Source: Geomicrobium sp. JCM 19038
GTDB lineage: Bacteria; Bacillota; Bacilli; Bacillales; Marinococcaceae
NCBI RefSeq assembly: GCF_000698125.1
Contig: NZ_BAXA01000002.1
Span: forward strand, 1-64,000
Length of the DNA: 64,000 nt
Direction: 5' to 3'
Shown: in pieces, positions 44,768 to 54,539 of the stretch
Layout of the letters: each line of letters opens with the position of its first letter
Numbering within the stretch: position 1 is the stretch's first letter
Translations under genes and position numbers: made by a program
The notes under the pieces: model-generated
What the model was told of the DNA's origin: nothing
Database searches by the model: none
Seen by the model: only the letters and a program-made list of their open reading frames with translations

Positions 44768-45868
44768 ATGGCTTTAACAACAGGAATTGTTGGCCTACCA
44801 AACGTCGGTAAGTCAACGCTTTTTAATGCAATTACCCAAGCAGGTGCTGAAGCAGCGAACTACCCATTCGCAACAATCGACCCGAACGTCGGAATCGTTG
44901 AAGTACCTGATCACCGTTTACAAGTTCTTACTGAACTTGTAAATCCAAAGAAAACAGTCCCAACGACATTTGAATTCACGGACATTGCTGGAATTGTAGA
45001 AGGTGCTAGCAAGGGTGAAGGACTTGGGAATAAATTTTTATCCCATATTCGTGAAGTTGATGCGATTACTCACGTTGTCCGTTGTTTTGATAACGATGAC
45101 ATCACCCACGTTTCGGGAAGTGTTGATCCTCTAAGAGACATGGAAGTGATTAACTTAGAGCTGATTCTTGCTGACCTTGAAACAATTTCAAAACGTCTTG
45201 AAAAAGTAAACAAGCTCGCCAAAACGAAGGACAAAACAGCGATTGCTGAGCAATCTGTTCTCCAAAAAATCGTCGATGCACTTGAGGCTGAAAAGCCAGC
45301 ACGTTCAGTCGATCTTGACGACGAGGAGCATAAGCTTGCTAAAGGTTTTCAACTGTTAACGTTGAAACCAGTCCTTTATGTCGCAAATGTTAGCGAAGAA
45401 GATCTCTTGTCTGACGAAGATAACGAGTACGTCGCTCGAGTTCGTACCCGTGCAACGGAAGAAAACGCAGAAGTAATTACAATTTGTGCAAGCATTGAAG
45501 CTGAAGTTGCTGAACTAGAAGGCGACGATCGCCAAAGCTTCCTCGCTGATCTTGGCATTGAAGAAGCAGGACTCGATCGCTTAATTCGTGCAGCTTACGC
45601 TCTTTTAGGTCTCTCCACATACTTCACTGCTGGAGAACAAGAAGTTCGCGCGTGGACGATTCGTAAAGGCACAAAGGCACCACAAGCCGCAGGCGTCATC
45701 CATACCGACTTTGAGCGAGGATTCATCCGTGCCGAAGTGGTCGCATACGAAGACCTTAAAGAACTCGGTTCAATGACGAATGCAAAAGAAGCTGGTAAAG
45801 TCCGTCTTGAAGGAAAAGACTACGTCGTGCTTGATGGCGATGTTATTCACTTTAGGTTTAATGTGTAG
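44768..45868 (+). CDS. ychF: Redox-regulated ATPase/GTPase YchF
   Basis: 366 residues, Obg family. G1 GLPNVGKSTLFNAIT, G3 DIAGIVEGASKGEGLGN, the altered G4 (NVSE) that gives ATP preference, a coiled coil (about residues 130-200), and a C-terminal TGS domain (VRAWTIRKGTKAPQAAGVIH). ATG 44768 has AAAGGAAGTGA upstream. Known as yyaF in B. subtilis. It is followed by a strong terminator. Confidence 0.97.
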   Translation: MALTTGIVGLPNVGKSTLFNAITQAGAEAANYPFATIDPNVGIVEVPDHRLQVLTELVNPKKTVPTTFEFTDIAGIVEGASKGEGLGNKFLSHIREVDAITHVVRCFDNDDITHVSGSVDPLRDMEVINLELILADLETISKRLEKVNKLAKTKDKTAIAEQSVLQKIVDALEAEKPARSVDLDDEEHKLAKGFQLLTLKPVLYVANVSEEDLLSDEDNEYVARVRTRATEENAEVITICASIEAEVAELEGDDRQSFLADLGIEEAGLDRLIRAAYALLGLSTYFTAGEQEVRAWTIRKGTKAPQAAGVIHTDFERGFIRAEVVAYEDLKELGSMTNAKEAGKVRLEGKDYVVLDGDVIHFRFNV

Positions 45869-45894
45869 AAGCTCCCGTGTGGGAGCTTTTTTTA
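45869..45894 (+). terminator. Terminator of ychF
   Basis: AAGCTCCC pairs with GGGAGCTT and seven T follow. Confidence 0.88.
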
Positions 45895-45921
45895 TAATAA
45901 CGACTCGTGCGGTAATGAGTT

Positions 45922-46380
45922 TTAAGGATGAGTTAGGCGACTCTTAGCTGTAGAGTCATCAGTCAATGCTTGCGCTTCTCTTGCTTTTAAAATGCCTCTT
46001 GGCTTGTTCATTCGCGAATAAACGGATTCATAAGCACCGGCTTTCACCTCATATGTTTCGTGGAAAATGCCAACGGCTTCGCTTTTTGCTGACTTTTTGT
46101 AGAAATTGATCCACGCTTCTTTATGGGTTTTACCGTGTGCATAATCGAGGAGCTGATCGATGCTTTCCCAATATTGCGTCAGGACAATCGTGCGACCGCC
46201 AAGTGTAGTGTCTTGTGACAAGAAGCCTGTACTTTTATCTGCATACAGCTCTTGAAGCATCGGTCTCATGGCCATAAATACTGGCCACCAATTTTTTACG
46301 TTCCACCATTTGTTAATTCTCATTCCGATGATGAATACGACAAGGTCTTGATCGTTATGCGTACTTATTCGCTTTTGCAT
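45922..46380 (-). CDS. DUF4188 domain protein (monooxygenase-like)
   Basis: About 152 residues. VVFIIGMRINKWWNVKNWWPV, then GRTIVLTQYWESIDQLLDYA and AVGIFHETYEVKAGAYESVY, are the DUF4188 pattern, a ferredoxin-like dimeric alpha/beta-barrel fold sometimes annotated as monooxygenase. The activity is untested as far as I know. ATG 46380 follows AAAGGAG, and the start overlaps the padR stop by 16 bases, so both are one operon. Confidence 0.82.
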   Translation of the reverse strand: MQKRISTHNDQDLVVFIIGMRINKWWNVKNWWPVFMAMRPMLQELYADKSTGFLSQDTTLGGRTIVLTQYWESIDQLLDYAHGKTHKEAWINFYKKSAKSEAVGIFHETYEVKAGAYESVYSRMNKPRGILKAREAQALTDDSTAKSRLTHP

Positions 46381-46901
46381 TGAATACTCTCCTTTGTTTT
46401 TTGGCACCAACGTAGTTCGGCTTGAGCAATTTCTTTGCCATAATTAAGTGTGTACAGCCAAAATTCAGAATCATTATGGGTTTGGATGTTCTCTTCAATG
46501 GTGTGATAGACTTCGAGCTTTTCACTTAGCATTTGTTCTTGTTTATCTAGGTGCGCGAGCGCTTGTTCTCTTTGCATCTCCAACCCGAAAAATAATTTCA
46601 CAAGCAATTCATTACGCATAACAACAGTTTCATTTACAGGAGTAGTAAGCCATTCTTTGAGCTTCTTTTTTCCGGCGGTAGTGATCGTATACTCTTTGCG
46701 TTCAGGTGTTCCATCAGCTTTAATGACAGATTGCGTAGCGTATCCATCTTCCACTAACGTTTTCAGCGCAGGATAAATTTGACCGTAACTCATTTTCCAA
46801 AAGTGACTAAAACTGGCATCAATTAAGTTTTTGATGTCATATCCGGTTTTGCACTCGGACGTGATAATCCCTAAAATGATCCATTTTGTTTCTGTTTTCA
46901 T
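46365..46901 (-). CDS. PadR family transcriptional regulator
   Basis: 178 residues. The N-terminal winged helix (KWIILGIITSECKTGYDIKN, with SYGQIYPALKTLVEDGYAT) and the C-terminal Vir-alpha helical dimer domain (LDKQEQMLSEKLEVYHTIEE) define a long-type PadR. Its upstream region has a large palindrome that is a good operator. It is likely to repress itself and the overlapping DUF4188 gene, as PadR proteins controlling detoxification genes do. Confidence 0.92.
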   Translation of the reverse strand: MKTETKWIILGIITSECKTGYDIKNLIDASFSHFWKMSYGQIYPALKTLVEDGYATQSVIKADGTPERKEYTITTAGKKKLKEWLTTPVNETVVMRNELLVKLFFGLEMQREQALAHLDKQEQMLSEKLEVYHTIEENIQTHNDSEFWLYTLNYGKEIAQAELRWCQKTKESIQCKSE

Positions 46902-46911
46902 TCTACACCTC

Positions 46912-46943
46912 TATATCTTTATGATATGTATCTTAAAGATATA
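46912..46943. promoter_or_regulatory. Likely PadR operator
   Basis: TATATCTTTA (46912-46921) and TAAAGATATA (46934-46943) are perfect inverted repeats with a 12-base spacer, starting 11 bases upstream of the padR start codon. The A/T-rich palindrome fits PadR-type dimers, although the best known sites carry ATGT/ACAT. Confidence 0.6.
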
Positions 46944-47038
46944 TACTAATGTCTGAAAAGTCAATATTATTTCGGGTTACGGCAGGTTTTCATCGTTTGA
47001 TGTCGAAAACTTGTTCATAAGAAGGAGGGACCTATGCA

Positions 47039-47946
47039 TTGATTGACTATGTAAAGGAGTTGCGCACGCCTGAACAGGTTTGGTTGTTTGAAGCGTTACC
47101 CCGTCGGTTACCGCAAGAGAATAACGGGATAATCCTTGAGGTTGAAGATAGGCTGCGACGGCACACGCAGGTTATACCGGTGAAAGGCAACTTGGAATTC
47201 ACCTCAAAAGTTTAGACAGCCAACCGGAGCCTAATCTAGTACTCCACAACACTCGCCTCGTAAGTGAATCGGTGTTTCAACTCGATTTTTTGGTGTTTAC
47301 ATTAAGTTAAATACTCATTCTTTAAGTCAAACACATTCATGGATGTGTTCATTTCGGAGACTATGATTATTTCATGCGTGTAGACACGAATATTGTGATG
47401 TTTCCAAATCCTCTTGAGCAATGTCTTCGACGAAAACGCTTGTTAAAAACATTCCTTCAGCATTACAACTTACCTGAACATTTACCCGTATTCAGTCGTA
47501 TTATTTTTACGTCACATGTAACGATTTTAAGTGTATCTGAGTCTTATAAAGAAATGGTTCTAGAACGAGTTTGGCGGAGGGAAGCTGTCGTGTCTAAAAT
47601 TGAGAGCTTAAATCGTCAACACAGCCAGTGTCTAATAACAGTGAAAGAAATGTATCGCTTCGCTCGAATCGTTGCAAATCATCATTTACCAGCATGGTTT
47701 AGCCCATTAAAGTCGTTTGGTCTCGAATTTGGGAATCTTCGAAGTGGAATGTATTGTGAACGTTGTTTTGGATCTACACTTCACAAAGAAAAGTGGCACG
47801 CGTATTGGACGTGCTATCACTGTGGAGAAAAGACACGTAAGAATTACGTTATAAGCTTGCAGGACTATCCAATGTTGAACAAGGTGACGATAACGAATGC
47901 TGAGGCACGAACGTTTTTAGAAGTAGACGATCGTTATTATGTGTGA
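47039..47946 (+). pseudogene. NERD-domain protein pseudogene
   Basis: TTG 47039, nine bases after GGAGGG, opens a frame with the NERD-protein N-terminus (WLFEALPRRLPQE, DRLRRHT). One base is missing near 47160. The next frame continues AGYTGERQLGIHL and VFQLDFLVFT, then meets TAA at 47308 and TAA at 47323, where the nuclease core ILILEVKH-like segment should be (the second TAA stands in place of the catalytic Glu codon). From 47374 it reads on to the C-terminal zinc ribbon (CERCF, CYHCG). With two nonsense codons this is probably real decay. NERD proteins resemble restriction-type nucleases; the natural role is unclear. Confidence 0.72.
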
Positions 47947-48033
47947 GAAATGAACGAGTTGCTTCAGAAAGGCAGCTTTGTAAACAAAGGCAGACAAAGT
48001 ATAAGTTGAAGATGCCACTAACGTGAGAATTTT

Positions 48034-48177
48034 AGCTCCATGTGGGGATTTTAAACGTTTTATTACAAGATGAAAGTTTAAATCCCCGCATAAACCTTCA
48101 AAATCGCAACAAAAGTCGTTTTTTGAGGGGATTTACCCTTAAAATGATACTGAAATTATGAAAATCCCCACATAGCT
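48034..48177. repeat. Four-armed inverted repeat element
   Basis: ATGTGGGGATTTT (48040-48052), AAATCCCCGCAT (48080-48091), GAGGGGATTTA (48125-48135), AAAATCCCCACAT (48161-48173). The first and last arms are perfect complements, flanked by AGCT on both sides, and the inner arms can pair with them or each other. No reading frame covers it. It resembles a small non-coding palindromic element, but only one copy is in the window. Confidence 0.6.
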
Positions 48178-48257
48178 GAAATTTTATTGCCCCGAACCAA
48201 TTAAACCGCGCCCCCCAACCTCGCTCGAACACTTCTTACCTATATAAAAATTCCAAC

Positions 48258-48286
48258 TTGTGATTGCACACGTTTCCTGATAGAAT
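48258..48286 (+). promoter_or_regulatory. Promoter of rpsF-ssb-rpsR
   Basis: TTGTGA (48258-48263), 17 bases, TAGAAT (48281-48286), about 100 bases before rpsF. Confidence 0.55.
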
Positions 48287-48317
48287 TGATTGTTGTGAGT
48301 ATAGAAATGGGATAACC

Positions 48318-48375
48318 CGTTTTATTGCTCCTTGCTCTTACTTAATTAAGTGAGGGCCGTTTAGACCAAAGGGAG
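48318..48375 (+). promoter_or_regulatory. Possible S6:S18 autoregulatory leader of rpsF
   Basis: CTTACTTAA pairs with TTAAGTGAG and is followed by GGGCCGTTTAGACC directly before the ribosome site. Known S6:S18 leaders have a stem with a conserved CCG bulge in this position. The match is by eye only. Confidence 0.35.
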
Positions 48376-48384
48376 GTGACTAGA

Positions 48385-48672
48385 ATGCGTAAATATGAAA
48401 TTCTTTACATTCTTAGCCCACAGTTGGACGAGGAGTCAGTGAAAGCTGCTAATGAGCGTTTCCAAAAGATCCTTACAGACAACGGTGCTGAAATCACATC
48501 AGTTGATGAAAAAGGAAGACGTCGTCTTGCTTACGAAATCAACGATTTCAAAGAAGGCTACTATGTAATTACAAAAGTTAATGCTAACGCAGCAGCGGTA
48601 AACGAGTTTGACCGTCGTGTTAAGCTAACTGATGATGTTATTCGTACACTTGTCGTTCGCGAAGACGACTAA
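48385..48672 (+). CDS. rpsF: Ribosomal protein S6 (bS6)
   Basis: 95 residues. MRKYEILYILSPQLDEESVK, the DEKGRRRLAYEINDFKEGYY segment and FDRRVKLTDDVIRTLVVRED are standard S6. ATG 48385 follows GGGAGGTGA; the upstream GTG 48376 overlaps that site. First gene of rpsF-ssb-rpsR, which is conserved in bacilli. Confidence 0.97.
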   Translation: MRKYEILYILSPQLDEESVKAANERFQKILTDNGAEITSVDEKGRRRLAYEINDFKEGYYVITKVNANAAAVNEFDRRVKLTDDVIRTLVVREDD

Positions 48673-48698
48673 TTGATAGATAAAAGGGAGGGTTACGC

Positions 48699-49211
48699 AT
48701 GATTAATCGCGTTGTGCTTGTCGGCCGGCTCACCCATGACCCGGAGCTTCGTTACACGCCGAATGGAGTTGCAGTTGCAAACTTTAGTATTGCTGTGAAT
48801 CGACCGTTTACGAACCAGCAAGGAGAGCGTGAAGCGGACTTTTTCAGCTGTGTTGTGTGGAGGAAGCAGGCAGAAAACGTGGCAAACTACTTGAAAAAAG
48901 GAAGTTTGGCAGGGATTGATGGCCGCTTACAAAGCCGCAGCTTTGAAAACCAAGAAGGCAAGCGCGTGAAAGTTGTGGAAGTTCAGGCTGAAAGCGTTCA
49001 GTTCCTCGAACCGAGAAACTCCCAAGGGAGCGGTGGAGGCGGCGGTGGTTTCCAACAAGGCGGAGGTTACGGCCAAAGCGGTGGAGGCTACAGCCAGAAT
49101 GGTTCTTACTCTCAAGAACCACCACAACGTCAATCATCGAACCTGAACGACGATCCATTTTCTAATGATGGAAAACCGATCGATATATCGGACGACGATT
49201 TACCATTTTAA
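48699..49211 (+). CDS. ssb: Single-stranded DNA-binding protein SsbA
   Basis: 170 residues. The OB fold occupies about residues 1-106 ([44 protein letters not shown]). A glycine/glutamine-rich linker follows, then the acidic tip DISDDDLPF that binds partner proteins. AAAGGGAGGG precedes the ATG. Placed between rpsF and rpsR as usual. Confidence 0.97.
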   Translation: MINRVVLVGRLTHDPELRYTPNGVAVANFSIAVNRPFTNQQGEREADFFSCVVWRKQAENVANYLKKGSLAGIDGRLQSRSFENQEGKRVKVVEVQAESVQFLEPRNSQGSGGGGGGFQQGGGYGQSGGGYSQNGSYSQEPPQRQSSNLNDDPFSNDGKPIDISDDDLPF

Positions 49212-49231
49212 ATTGAAAGGAGCGAGACCAC

Positions 49232-49459
49232 ATGGCACGTCGTAGAGGCAAGCGTAGAAAGGTATGTTATTTCACGGTAAATAAGATCAAGCGCATCGAC
49301 TACAAAGATCTTGATCTTCTCCGTAAGTTTATCTCAGAGCGAGGAAAAATTCTTCCTCGTCGTGTGACTGGTACTTCTGCGAAGTATCAACGCAAATTGA
49401 CGATCGCGATCAAGCGTTCACGTCAAGCAGCACTTCTTCCATACGCGAAAGAAGTTTAA
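49232..49459 (+). CDS. rpsR: Ribosomal protein S18 (bS18)
   Basis: 75 residues, basic. [20 protein letters not shown] and [21 protein letters not shown] are the S18 signature. One cysteine (KVCYF) remains of the zinc-binding set seen in some relatives. AAAGGAG lies upstream. A strong terminator ends the operon. Confidence 0.97.
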   Translation: MARRRGKRRKVCYFTVNKIKRIDYKDLDLLRKFISERGKILPRRVTGTSAKYQRKLTIAIKRSRQAALLPYAKEV

Positions 49460-49473
49460 GAATGTGTTCAAGG

Positions 49474-49508
49474 AAGCCGTCATCTCATTAGTAGATGGCG
49501 GCTTTTTT
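49474..49508 (+). terminator. Terminator of rpsF-ssb-rpsR
   Basis: AAGCCGTCATCT pairs with AGATGGCGGCTT, followed by TTTT. Confidence 0.85.
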
Positions 49509-49611
49509 CACGTATACTTAAAGAGCATTACCTTTCAATTTACGTGTGAATGGGCTACAATAGATCAGTGTAAGATATGTATGAAGCCTAAGATTGGTGG
49601 TTATTTTCTGA

Positions 49612-50562
49612 ATGAATCAGTCACGTAGAATTACCGAAGGAGCCGTCGTTGTTGCTCTGTTTACCATACTTATGGTTATGACACTATATATCCCTGTTGT
49701 AGCGCTTTTGACGATTTGGTTATTGCCGCTACCGATGATGGTTTATACGATCCGTCACGGAATGAAGCCGGGGGCTCTCGTATTAGTAGTTGCAACGCTT
49801 ATAACCTTTCTGCTTGCCACAGCTTTAGCATTGCCAATTATTCTGTTGTTTGGAATTGGCGGTTTTGTAATGGGTGTGAGCTATTCAAAAGGTAGAGGGG
49901 CATTTCAGACCTTATTTACAGGTAGTGTAAGTTACGTTCTAGCAATTTTTGTGCTCTTTGTATTTTCGAATGTTGTGATGGGAATCCATCCTTTTGAAGC
50001 GATTCGCACAGGTATGATCGAATCGATGAACTCGGCAGAACAATTGATGCAGAACTTTGGTGCAGAAACGGACGAAGAAGCGATTACTGCATACCGGGAA
50101 TTAGCAAATATGATTCCGCAAATGTCTGCGATGCTTATGATTTTTACAGGTGTGATGTACGCGTTTATCACGCAAGTCATTGCGCATCCGATTTTAAGAA
50201 GATTGTTGAATAAGCCGTTCGGTTTTCCACCTCTTAGAGAGTGGTCATTGCCGACATTTTTTATCTGGATTTATTTACTCGGTATTATCGTTAGCCTTGT
50301 TGGGGTAAGCGACCCAGGATCAGCACTTTCAATTTTCATGATGAATGTTACACCTTTACTTGAGATTGCGATGATTGTCCAAGGTGCAGCGGTTATGTTT
50401 TATTTTGCCCATGTGAAGAAGATCTCAAAGGCGCTACCGATCATCATCTTGTTCTCAGCACTTGTGATACCGATTATTACGTTTTTTGTACGAATCTTAG
50501 GGATCATTGATCTTGGTTTTGATTTAAGAAGCCGGATTAAGCCTGATTCAAATAGGGGTTGA
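49612..50562 (+). CDS. yybS: DUF2232 membrane protein YybS
   Basis: 316 residues, about eight membrane segments. The early segment ITEGAVVVALFTILMVMTLY with PLPMMVYTIRHGMKPG is typical of YybS, a family with an S-component-like (ECF) fold and no proven substrate. It ends four bases before gdpP, so the two are cotranscribed with rplI and dnaC. The ribosome site is weak (GGTGG). Confidence 0.88.
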   Translation: MNQSRRITEGAVVVALFTILMVMTLYIPVVALLTIWLLPLPMMVYTIRHGMKPGALVLVVATLITFLLATALALPIILLFGIGGFVMGVSYSKGRGAFQTLFTGSVSYVLAIFVLFVFSNVVMGIHPFEAIRTGMIESMNSAEQLMQNFGAETDEEAITAYRELANMIPQMSAMLMIFTGVMYAFITQVIAHPILRRLLNKPFGFPPLREWSLPTFFIWIYLLGIIVSLVGVSDPGSALSIFMMNVTPLLEIAMIVQGAAVMFYFAHVKKISKALPIIILFSALVIPIITFFVRILGIIDLGFDLRSRIKPDSNRG

Positions 50563-50566
50563 TGGA

Positions 50567-52534
50567 ATGCCCGAAATAACAAAACAACATTGGTATTTAT
50601 ATCCGATGATCTTTATGTTTACAGTCACAACAGCGAGTGTGACAGTATTGCTTTTTTATAATTGGATGCTTGCTGTTGTAGGTTATGTGACACTCATTGT
50701 CATCGGTGTTGTTTTTTTCTATGCGCGTTCGAATTTCCAACAAGAGTTAAGCCAATACATTACAACACTCTCCCACCGTGTCAATCGAGCAGGTGAAGAA
50801 GCGGTTACGAATTTACCAGTCGGAATTGTGTTGTATGACCAGAACTTTGAAATTCAATGGGCGAACCCTTATATTCGTGATCTTCTCGGAGAAGATTATT
50901 TAGGGAAGTCGTTGTCGATCATTTCATCAGATCTTCCGATCTATATTGAAGATAAAAAAACCGAGCATCGCTTGAAACTTGGCGATCTTGAGCATTACGT
51001 GTATGAACGACCAGATGAGCGATTGCTTTATTTCTTTGATATGACGGAAACGATTGAAACGAAAGAGCGATATCGTGAGGAACAAACGGTTATTGGCTTT
51101 ATTTATTTAGATAACTATGATGATGTTACACAGACCTTAGATGACGAAGTGACGAGTAGTCTCCGAAACAAAGTCGTAACGATGTTAAACAAATGGGCAA
51201 ATGAGCATGACATTTTACTTCGGAGCATTGATGATGACCGTTTTATGGCCGTTTTTAACCATCGGGCTCTTCAAGAAGTGGAAATGAATCGTTTCCAAAT
51301 TGTTGATGATATTCGTGAAGAGTCATCCAAGGATCGCGTAGCGATTACGCTAAGTATTGGAATTGGAACCGGAGAGAAAACGCTCCGTGATCTCGGATCC
51401 CTCGCACAGTCTTCACTCGATCTTGCTTTAGGTCGTGGTGGGGATCAAGTAGCAATTAAAGAGAAAAGCGGGCAAGTACGTTTTTATGGCGGAAAGACGA
51501 ACGCGGTAGAAAAGCGAACACGTGTAAGAGCACGGGTTATTTCTCATGCTTTAAGGGATTTTGTAAGAGAGAGTAATCAAGTGATCGTTATGGGGCATAA
51601 AACGCCTGATATGGATGCGATTGGAGCAAGTATCGGCGTATTAAAAGTCGCAGAAGTGAACAACAAAGATGCGTATATCGTTCTTGATCCTGATCAAGTG
51701 AGTCCTGACGTTCAGAAGCTTATGGATGAAGTTGAACATCATGAGCATTTATGGTCGAGGTTTATTTCGCCTACTGAAGCGTTGGAACAATTAACGAAGC
51801 AGACACTTCTCGTTGTTGTCGATACCCACAAACCGTCACTTGTTATTGAGCCGAAGCTTCTTGATCGTGTGCACCGAGTCGTTGTACTTGATCATCATCG
51901 TCGTGGGGAAGAGTTTATTGATAATGCTGCGCTCGTGTATATGGAACCGTATGCTTCTTCAGCGTCAGAGCTAGTAACGGAGTTGTTAGAGTACCAACCG
52001 AATAAAGTGAAAATGGAATCGCTAGAAGCAACGGCGATGCTTGCGGGTATGATGGTCGATACGAAGCATTTTAGCATTCGCACAGGTTCAAGAACGTTTG
52101 ATGCGGCTTCCTACTTAAAAGCAAATGGAGCCGATACAACAGCGGTACAGTTGCTTCTAAAAGAAGACCTTGATAACTATATTGAACGATCAAGAATTAT
52201 CGGACGTGCGACGGTTTACGGCAGTGGAATGGCCATTGCGCGTGGTGAAGAAGGTCGAACCTATCATCCTGTTCTTATTGCACAGGCAGCGGATACGTTA
52301 CTTACGATGAATGACGTTAAGGCTTCGTTCGTCATATCGAAGCGGGATGACGGTCGGGTGAGTGTGAGTGCCCGTTCTTTAGGTGATATCAATGTTCAAG
52401 TAATAATGGAAAAGTTGGGTGGTGGCGGACATTTATCAAACGCTGCTGCTCAGTTTGATGACCTGACTATTGAACAAGTTGAAGAACAACTAAAAGAAGC
52501 AATGGATCAATCTATGGGAGGTCAGTCTACATGA
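50567..52534 (+). CDS. gdpP: c-di-AMP phosphodiesterase GdpP
   Basis: 655 residues. Two N-terminal membrane helices (about 12-55), a PAS-like domain, a degenerate GGDEF domain (about 175-300, lacking the GGDEF motif), then DHH/DHHA1. Catalytic residues: H344 in [13 protein letters not shown]442-H443-H444 in VLDHHRR, and the [17 protein letters not shown]1 motif. It breaks c-di-AMP to pApA and so controls potassium and wall homeostasis. ATG 50567 follows AGGGG. Its stop overlaps the rplI start (ATGA). Confidence 0.96.
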   Translation: MPEITKQHWYLYPMIFMFTVTTASVTVLLFYNWMLAVVGYVTLIVIGVVFFYARSNFQQELSQYITTLSHRVNRAGEEAVTNLPVGIVLYDQNFEIQWANPYIRDLLGEDYLGKSLSIISSDLPIYIEDKKTEHRLKLGDLEHYVYERPDERLLYFFDMTETIETKERYREEQTVIGFIYLDNYDDVTQTLDDEVTSSLRNKVVTMLNKWANEHDILLRSIDDDRFMAVFNHRALQEVEMNRFQIVDDIREESSKDRVAITLSIGIGTGEKTLRDLGSLAQSSLDLALGRGGDQVAIKEKSGQVRFYGGKTNAVEKRTRVRARVISHALRDFVRESNQVIVMGHKTPDMDAIGASIGVLKVAEVNNKDAYIVLDPDQVSPDVQKLMDEVEHHEHLWSRFISPTEALEQLTKQTLLVVVDTHKPSLVIEPKLLDRVHRVVVLDHHRRGEEFIDNAALVYMEPYASSASELVTELLEYQPNKVKMESLEATAMLAGMMVDTKHFSIRTGSRTFDAASYLKANGADTTAVQLLLKEDLDNYIERSRIIGRATVYGSGMAIARGEEGRTYHPVLIAQAADTLLTMNDVKASFVISKRDDGRVSVSARSLGDINVQVIMEKLGGGGHLSNAAAQFDDLTIEQVEEQLKEAMDQSMGGQST

Positions 52535-52974
52535 AAGTAATTTTTAAGCAAGATGTTAAAGGTAAAGGTAAAAAAGGTGAAGTGAAAGACGTGTCTGAAG
52601 GATACGCACGTAACTATTTGTTGAAGAACGATTTAGCGGTAGAAGCATCAACCGGTAACATGAAAGATTTGCAAGCGAAGCAAAAAAGTGATGATAAAAA
52701 GCTTCAAGAAGAACGTGAAGCAGCAGCAAAAACAAAAGCCGAATTAGAAAGTACAGACGTTGAAATGAATGCTAAAGCAGGTGAAGGCGGTAAGTTATTC
52801 GGAGCCGTGTCCACAAAGCAAATTCATGAAGCGCTCAAGAAAAAAGGCTTTAAGGTTGATAAACGCAAAATTGAACTTAGCGAGCCAATTCGTACACTTG
52901 GAGTTACGAAAGTGCCTGTGAAGATTCACCCTGAAGTAACAGCGACAGTTAACATTCACGTAAAAGAACAATAA
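52531..52974 (+). CDS. rplI: Ribosomal protein L9 (bL9)
   Basis: 147 residues. [20 protein letters not shown] and [17 protein letters not shown] are the N-terminal rRNA-binding domain. The long connecting helix (about 41-75) is rich in Lys/Glu/Ala, and the C-terminal domain reads [20 protein letters not shown]. The start overlaps gdpP, with GGGAGG upstream. Confidence 0.97.
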   Translation: MKVIFKQDVKGKGKKGEVKDVSEGYARNYLLKNDLAVEASTGNMKDLQAKQKSDDKKLQEEREAAAKTKAELESTDVEMNAKAGEGGKLFGAVSTKQIHEALKKKGFKVDKRKIELSEPIRTLGVTKVPVKIHPEVTATVNIHVKEQ

Positions 52975-52994
52975 GCAAATGAGGTGAGGGTACG

Positions 52995-54355
52995 GTGACA
53001 GAAGGATGGCAAGAGGATCGACTTCCTCCACAAAATATCGAAGCAGAGCAAGCAGTATTAGGTCCATTTTCTTGCAAGAGGAATCCCTCGTTTCTGCGAC
53101 CGAGCGTTTGCGCCCTGAAGACTTTTATCGTGCTTCTCATCAACGAATTTTTAGTGCGATGGTTGAGCTCTCTGAGAAAGGCGAGCCTGTAGACCTCGTC
53201 ACAGTCACCTCTGAGCTTCAAAATCGCCAGTGGCTTGAAGAAGCAGGTGGCGTTGCTTATTTAACCGATTTAGCGAACGCTGTGCCGACTGCATCAAACG
53301 TTCAGCACTATGCGAGAACGGTCGAAGAAAAATCATTGCTTCGTCGATTAATTCGAACGGCAACGACGATTGCAACAGATGGATTTGAGGCGGAGCAAGA
53401 AGTCGATGACGTATTAAGTGATGCAGAGCGCATGATTCTAGAAGTCTCGAATCGTCGTTCTTCAGGTGCATTCGTGTCCATCAAAGACGTGTTAATGGAG
53501 ACGTATGACAACATTGAAATGTTACAAGGTCGTGGCGACGCACTGACGGGCGTTTCAAGCGGCTTTCAAGAGCTTGATCGAATGACAGCAGGGTTTCAAC
53601 GCAGTGACTTAATTATCGTTGCTGCACGTCCATCTATGGGAAAGACGGCGTTTGCGTTAAACATCGCACAAAACATCGCAACAAAAAGTGATGAAAATGT
53701 TGCGATCTTTAGTCTTGAGATGGGAGCATCGCAACTTGTGCAACGAATGCTCTGTGCCGAAGGCAATATCGACGGTACACGCCTTCGTACAGGACAGTTG
53801 ATTGAAGAAGATTGGGAAAAGCTTGCAATGGCGATGGGAACGTTGTCCAGAGCAGGCATTTATATCGATGACTCGCCTGGAATTCGTGTTGCTGACATTC
53901 GTGCGAAGTGTAGAAGACTTAAGCAGGAAAAAGGGTTAGGCATGATCTTAATCGATTATCTTCAACTCATTCAAGGGCGAGGAACAGATAGTCGTCAACA
54001 AGAAGTCTCTGAGATTTCTCGTAACTTAAAAGGGATTGCACGTGAGCTTGACGTACCGGTCATTGCCTTGTCTCAGCTCTCGCGTAGTGTAGAGTCGCGT
54101 CAAGATAAGCGTCCGATGATGAGTGACTTGCGTGAGTCAGGAAGTATTGAGCAAGATGCGGACATCGTTTCGTTTTTGTTCCGTGAAGATTATTATGATC
54201 ATGATGCTGAAAACCAGAACATGATTGAAATTATTATTGCGAAACAACGTAACGGTCCAGTCGGTAGTGTTGAACTTGCATTTATAAAAGAATACAACAA
54301 GTTCGTCAACCTTGATCGAAGGCATGATGAGAACATGGCGCCACCTGGTGCGTAG
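52995..54355 (+). CDS. dnaC: Replicative DNA helicase DnaC (DnaB type; frameshifted)
   Basis: GTG 52995 after GAGGTGAGGG opens MTEGWQEDRLPPQNIEAEQA. The frame breaks near 53063; adding one base gives VLGSIFLQEESLVSATERLR and joins the rest, about 453 residues. RecA-type motor motifs: Walker A ARPSMGKTAFALN, Walker B MILIDYLQLI, and the arginine-finger region SRSVESRQDKRP. It unwinds DNA at the fork. The name follows B. subtilis (E. coli DnaB). Probable sequencing deletion. Confidence 0.95.
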
Positions 54356-54358
54356 CGT

Positions 54359-54388
54359 AAGCGAAGGGATAATTCCCTTCGCTTTTTT
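54359..54388 (+). terminator. Terminator of dnaC
   Basis: GCGAAGGGA pairs with TCCCTTCGC and six T follow. Confidence 0.9.
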
Positions 54389-54437
54389 GTTAGCAAAGAT
54401 AACAATAAGGCGAATGAATATCCTTTTTTTGATATAA

Positions 54438-54480
54438 ATGTTCGGTTTATTTTGACCTGTAGTCTTTCTTTTGATAGAAT
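54438..54480 (+). promoter_or_regulatory. purA promoter with PurBox
   Basis: TTGACC (54452-54457), 17 bases, TAGAAT (54475-54480). Immediately upstream is AATGTTCGGTTTA (54438-54450), which matches the B. subtilis PurBox (reverse AWWGTTCGGWWWT) at 12 of 13 positions. A second box is not clear. Control by PurR is likely. Confidence 0.68.
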
Positions 54481-54539
54481 TGACTACGGTAAAGAGATAA
54501 ATAATGAACGATTTAATTATATCGGAAGAGGTGAGTCTT

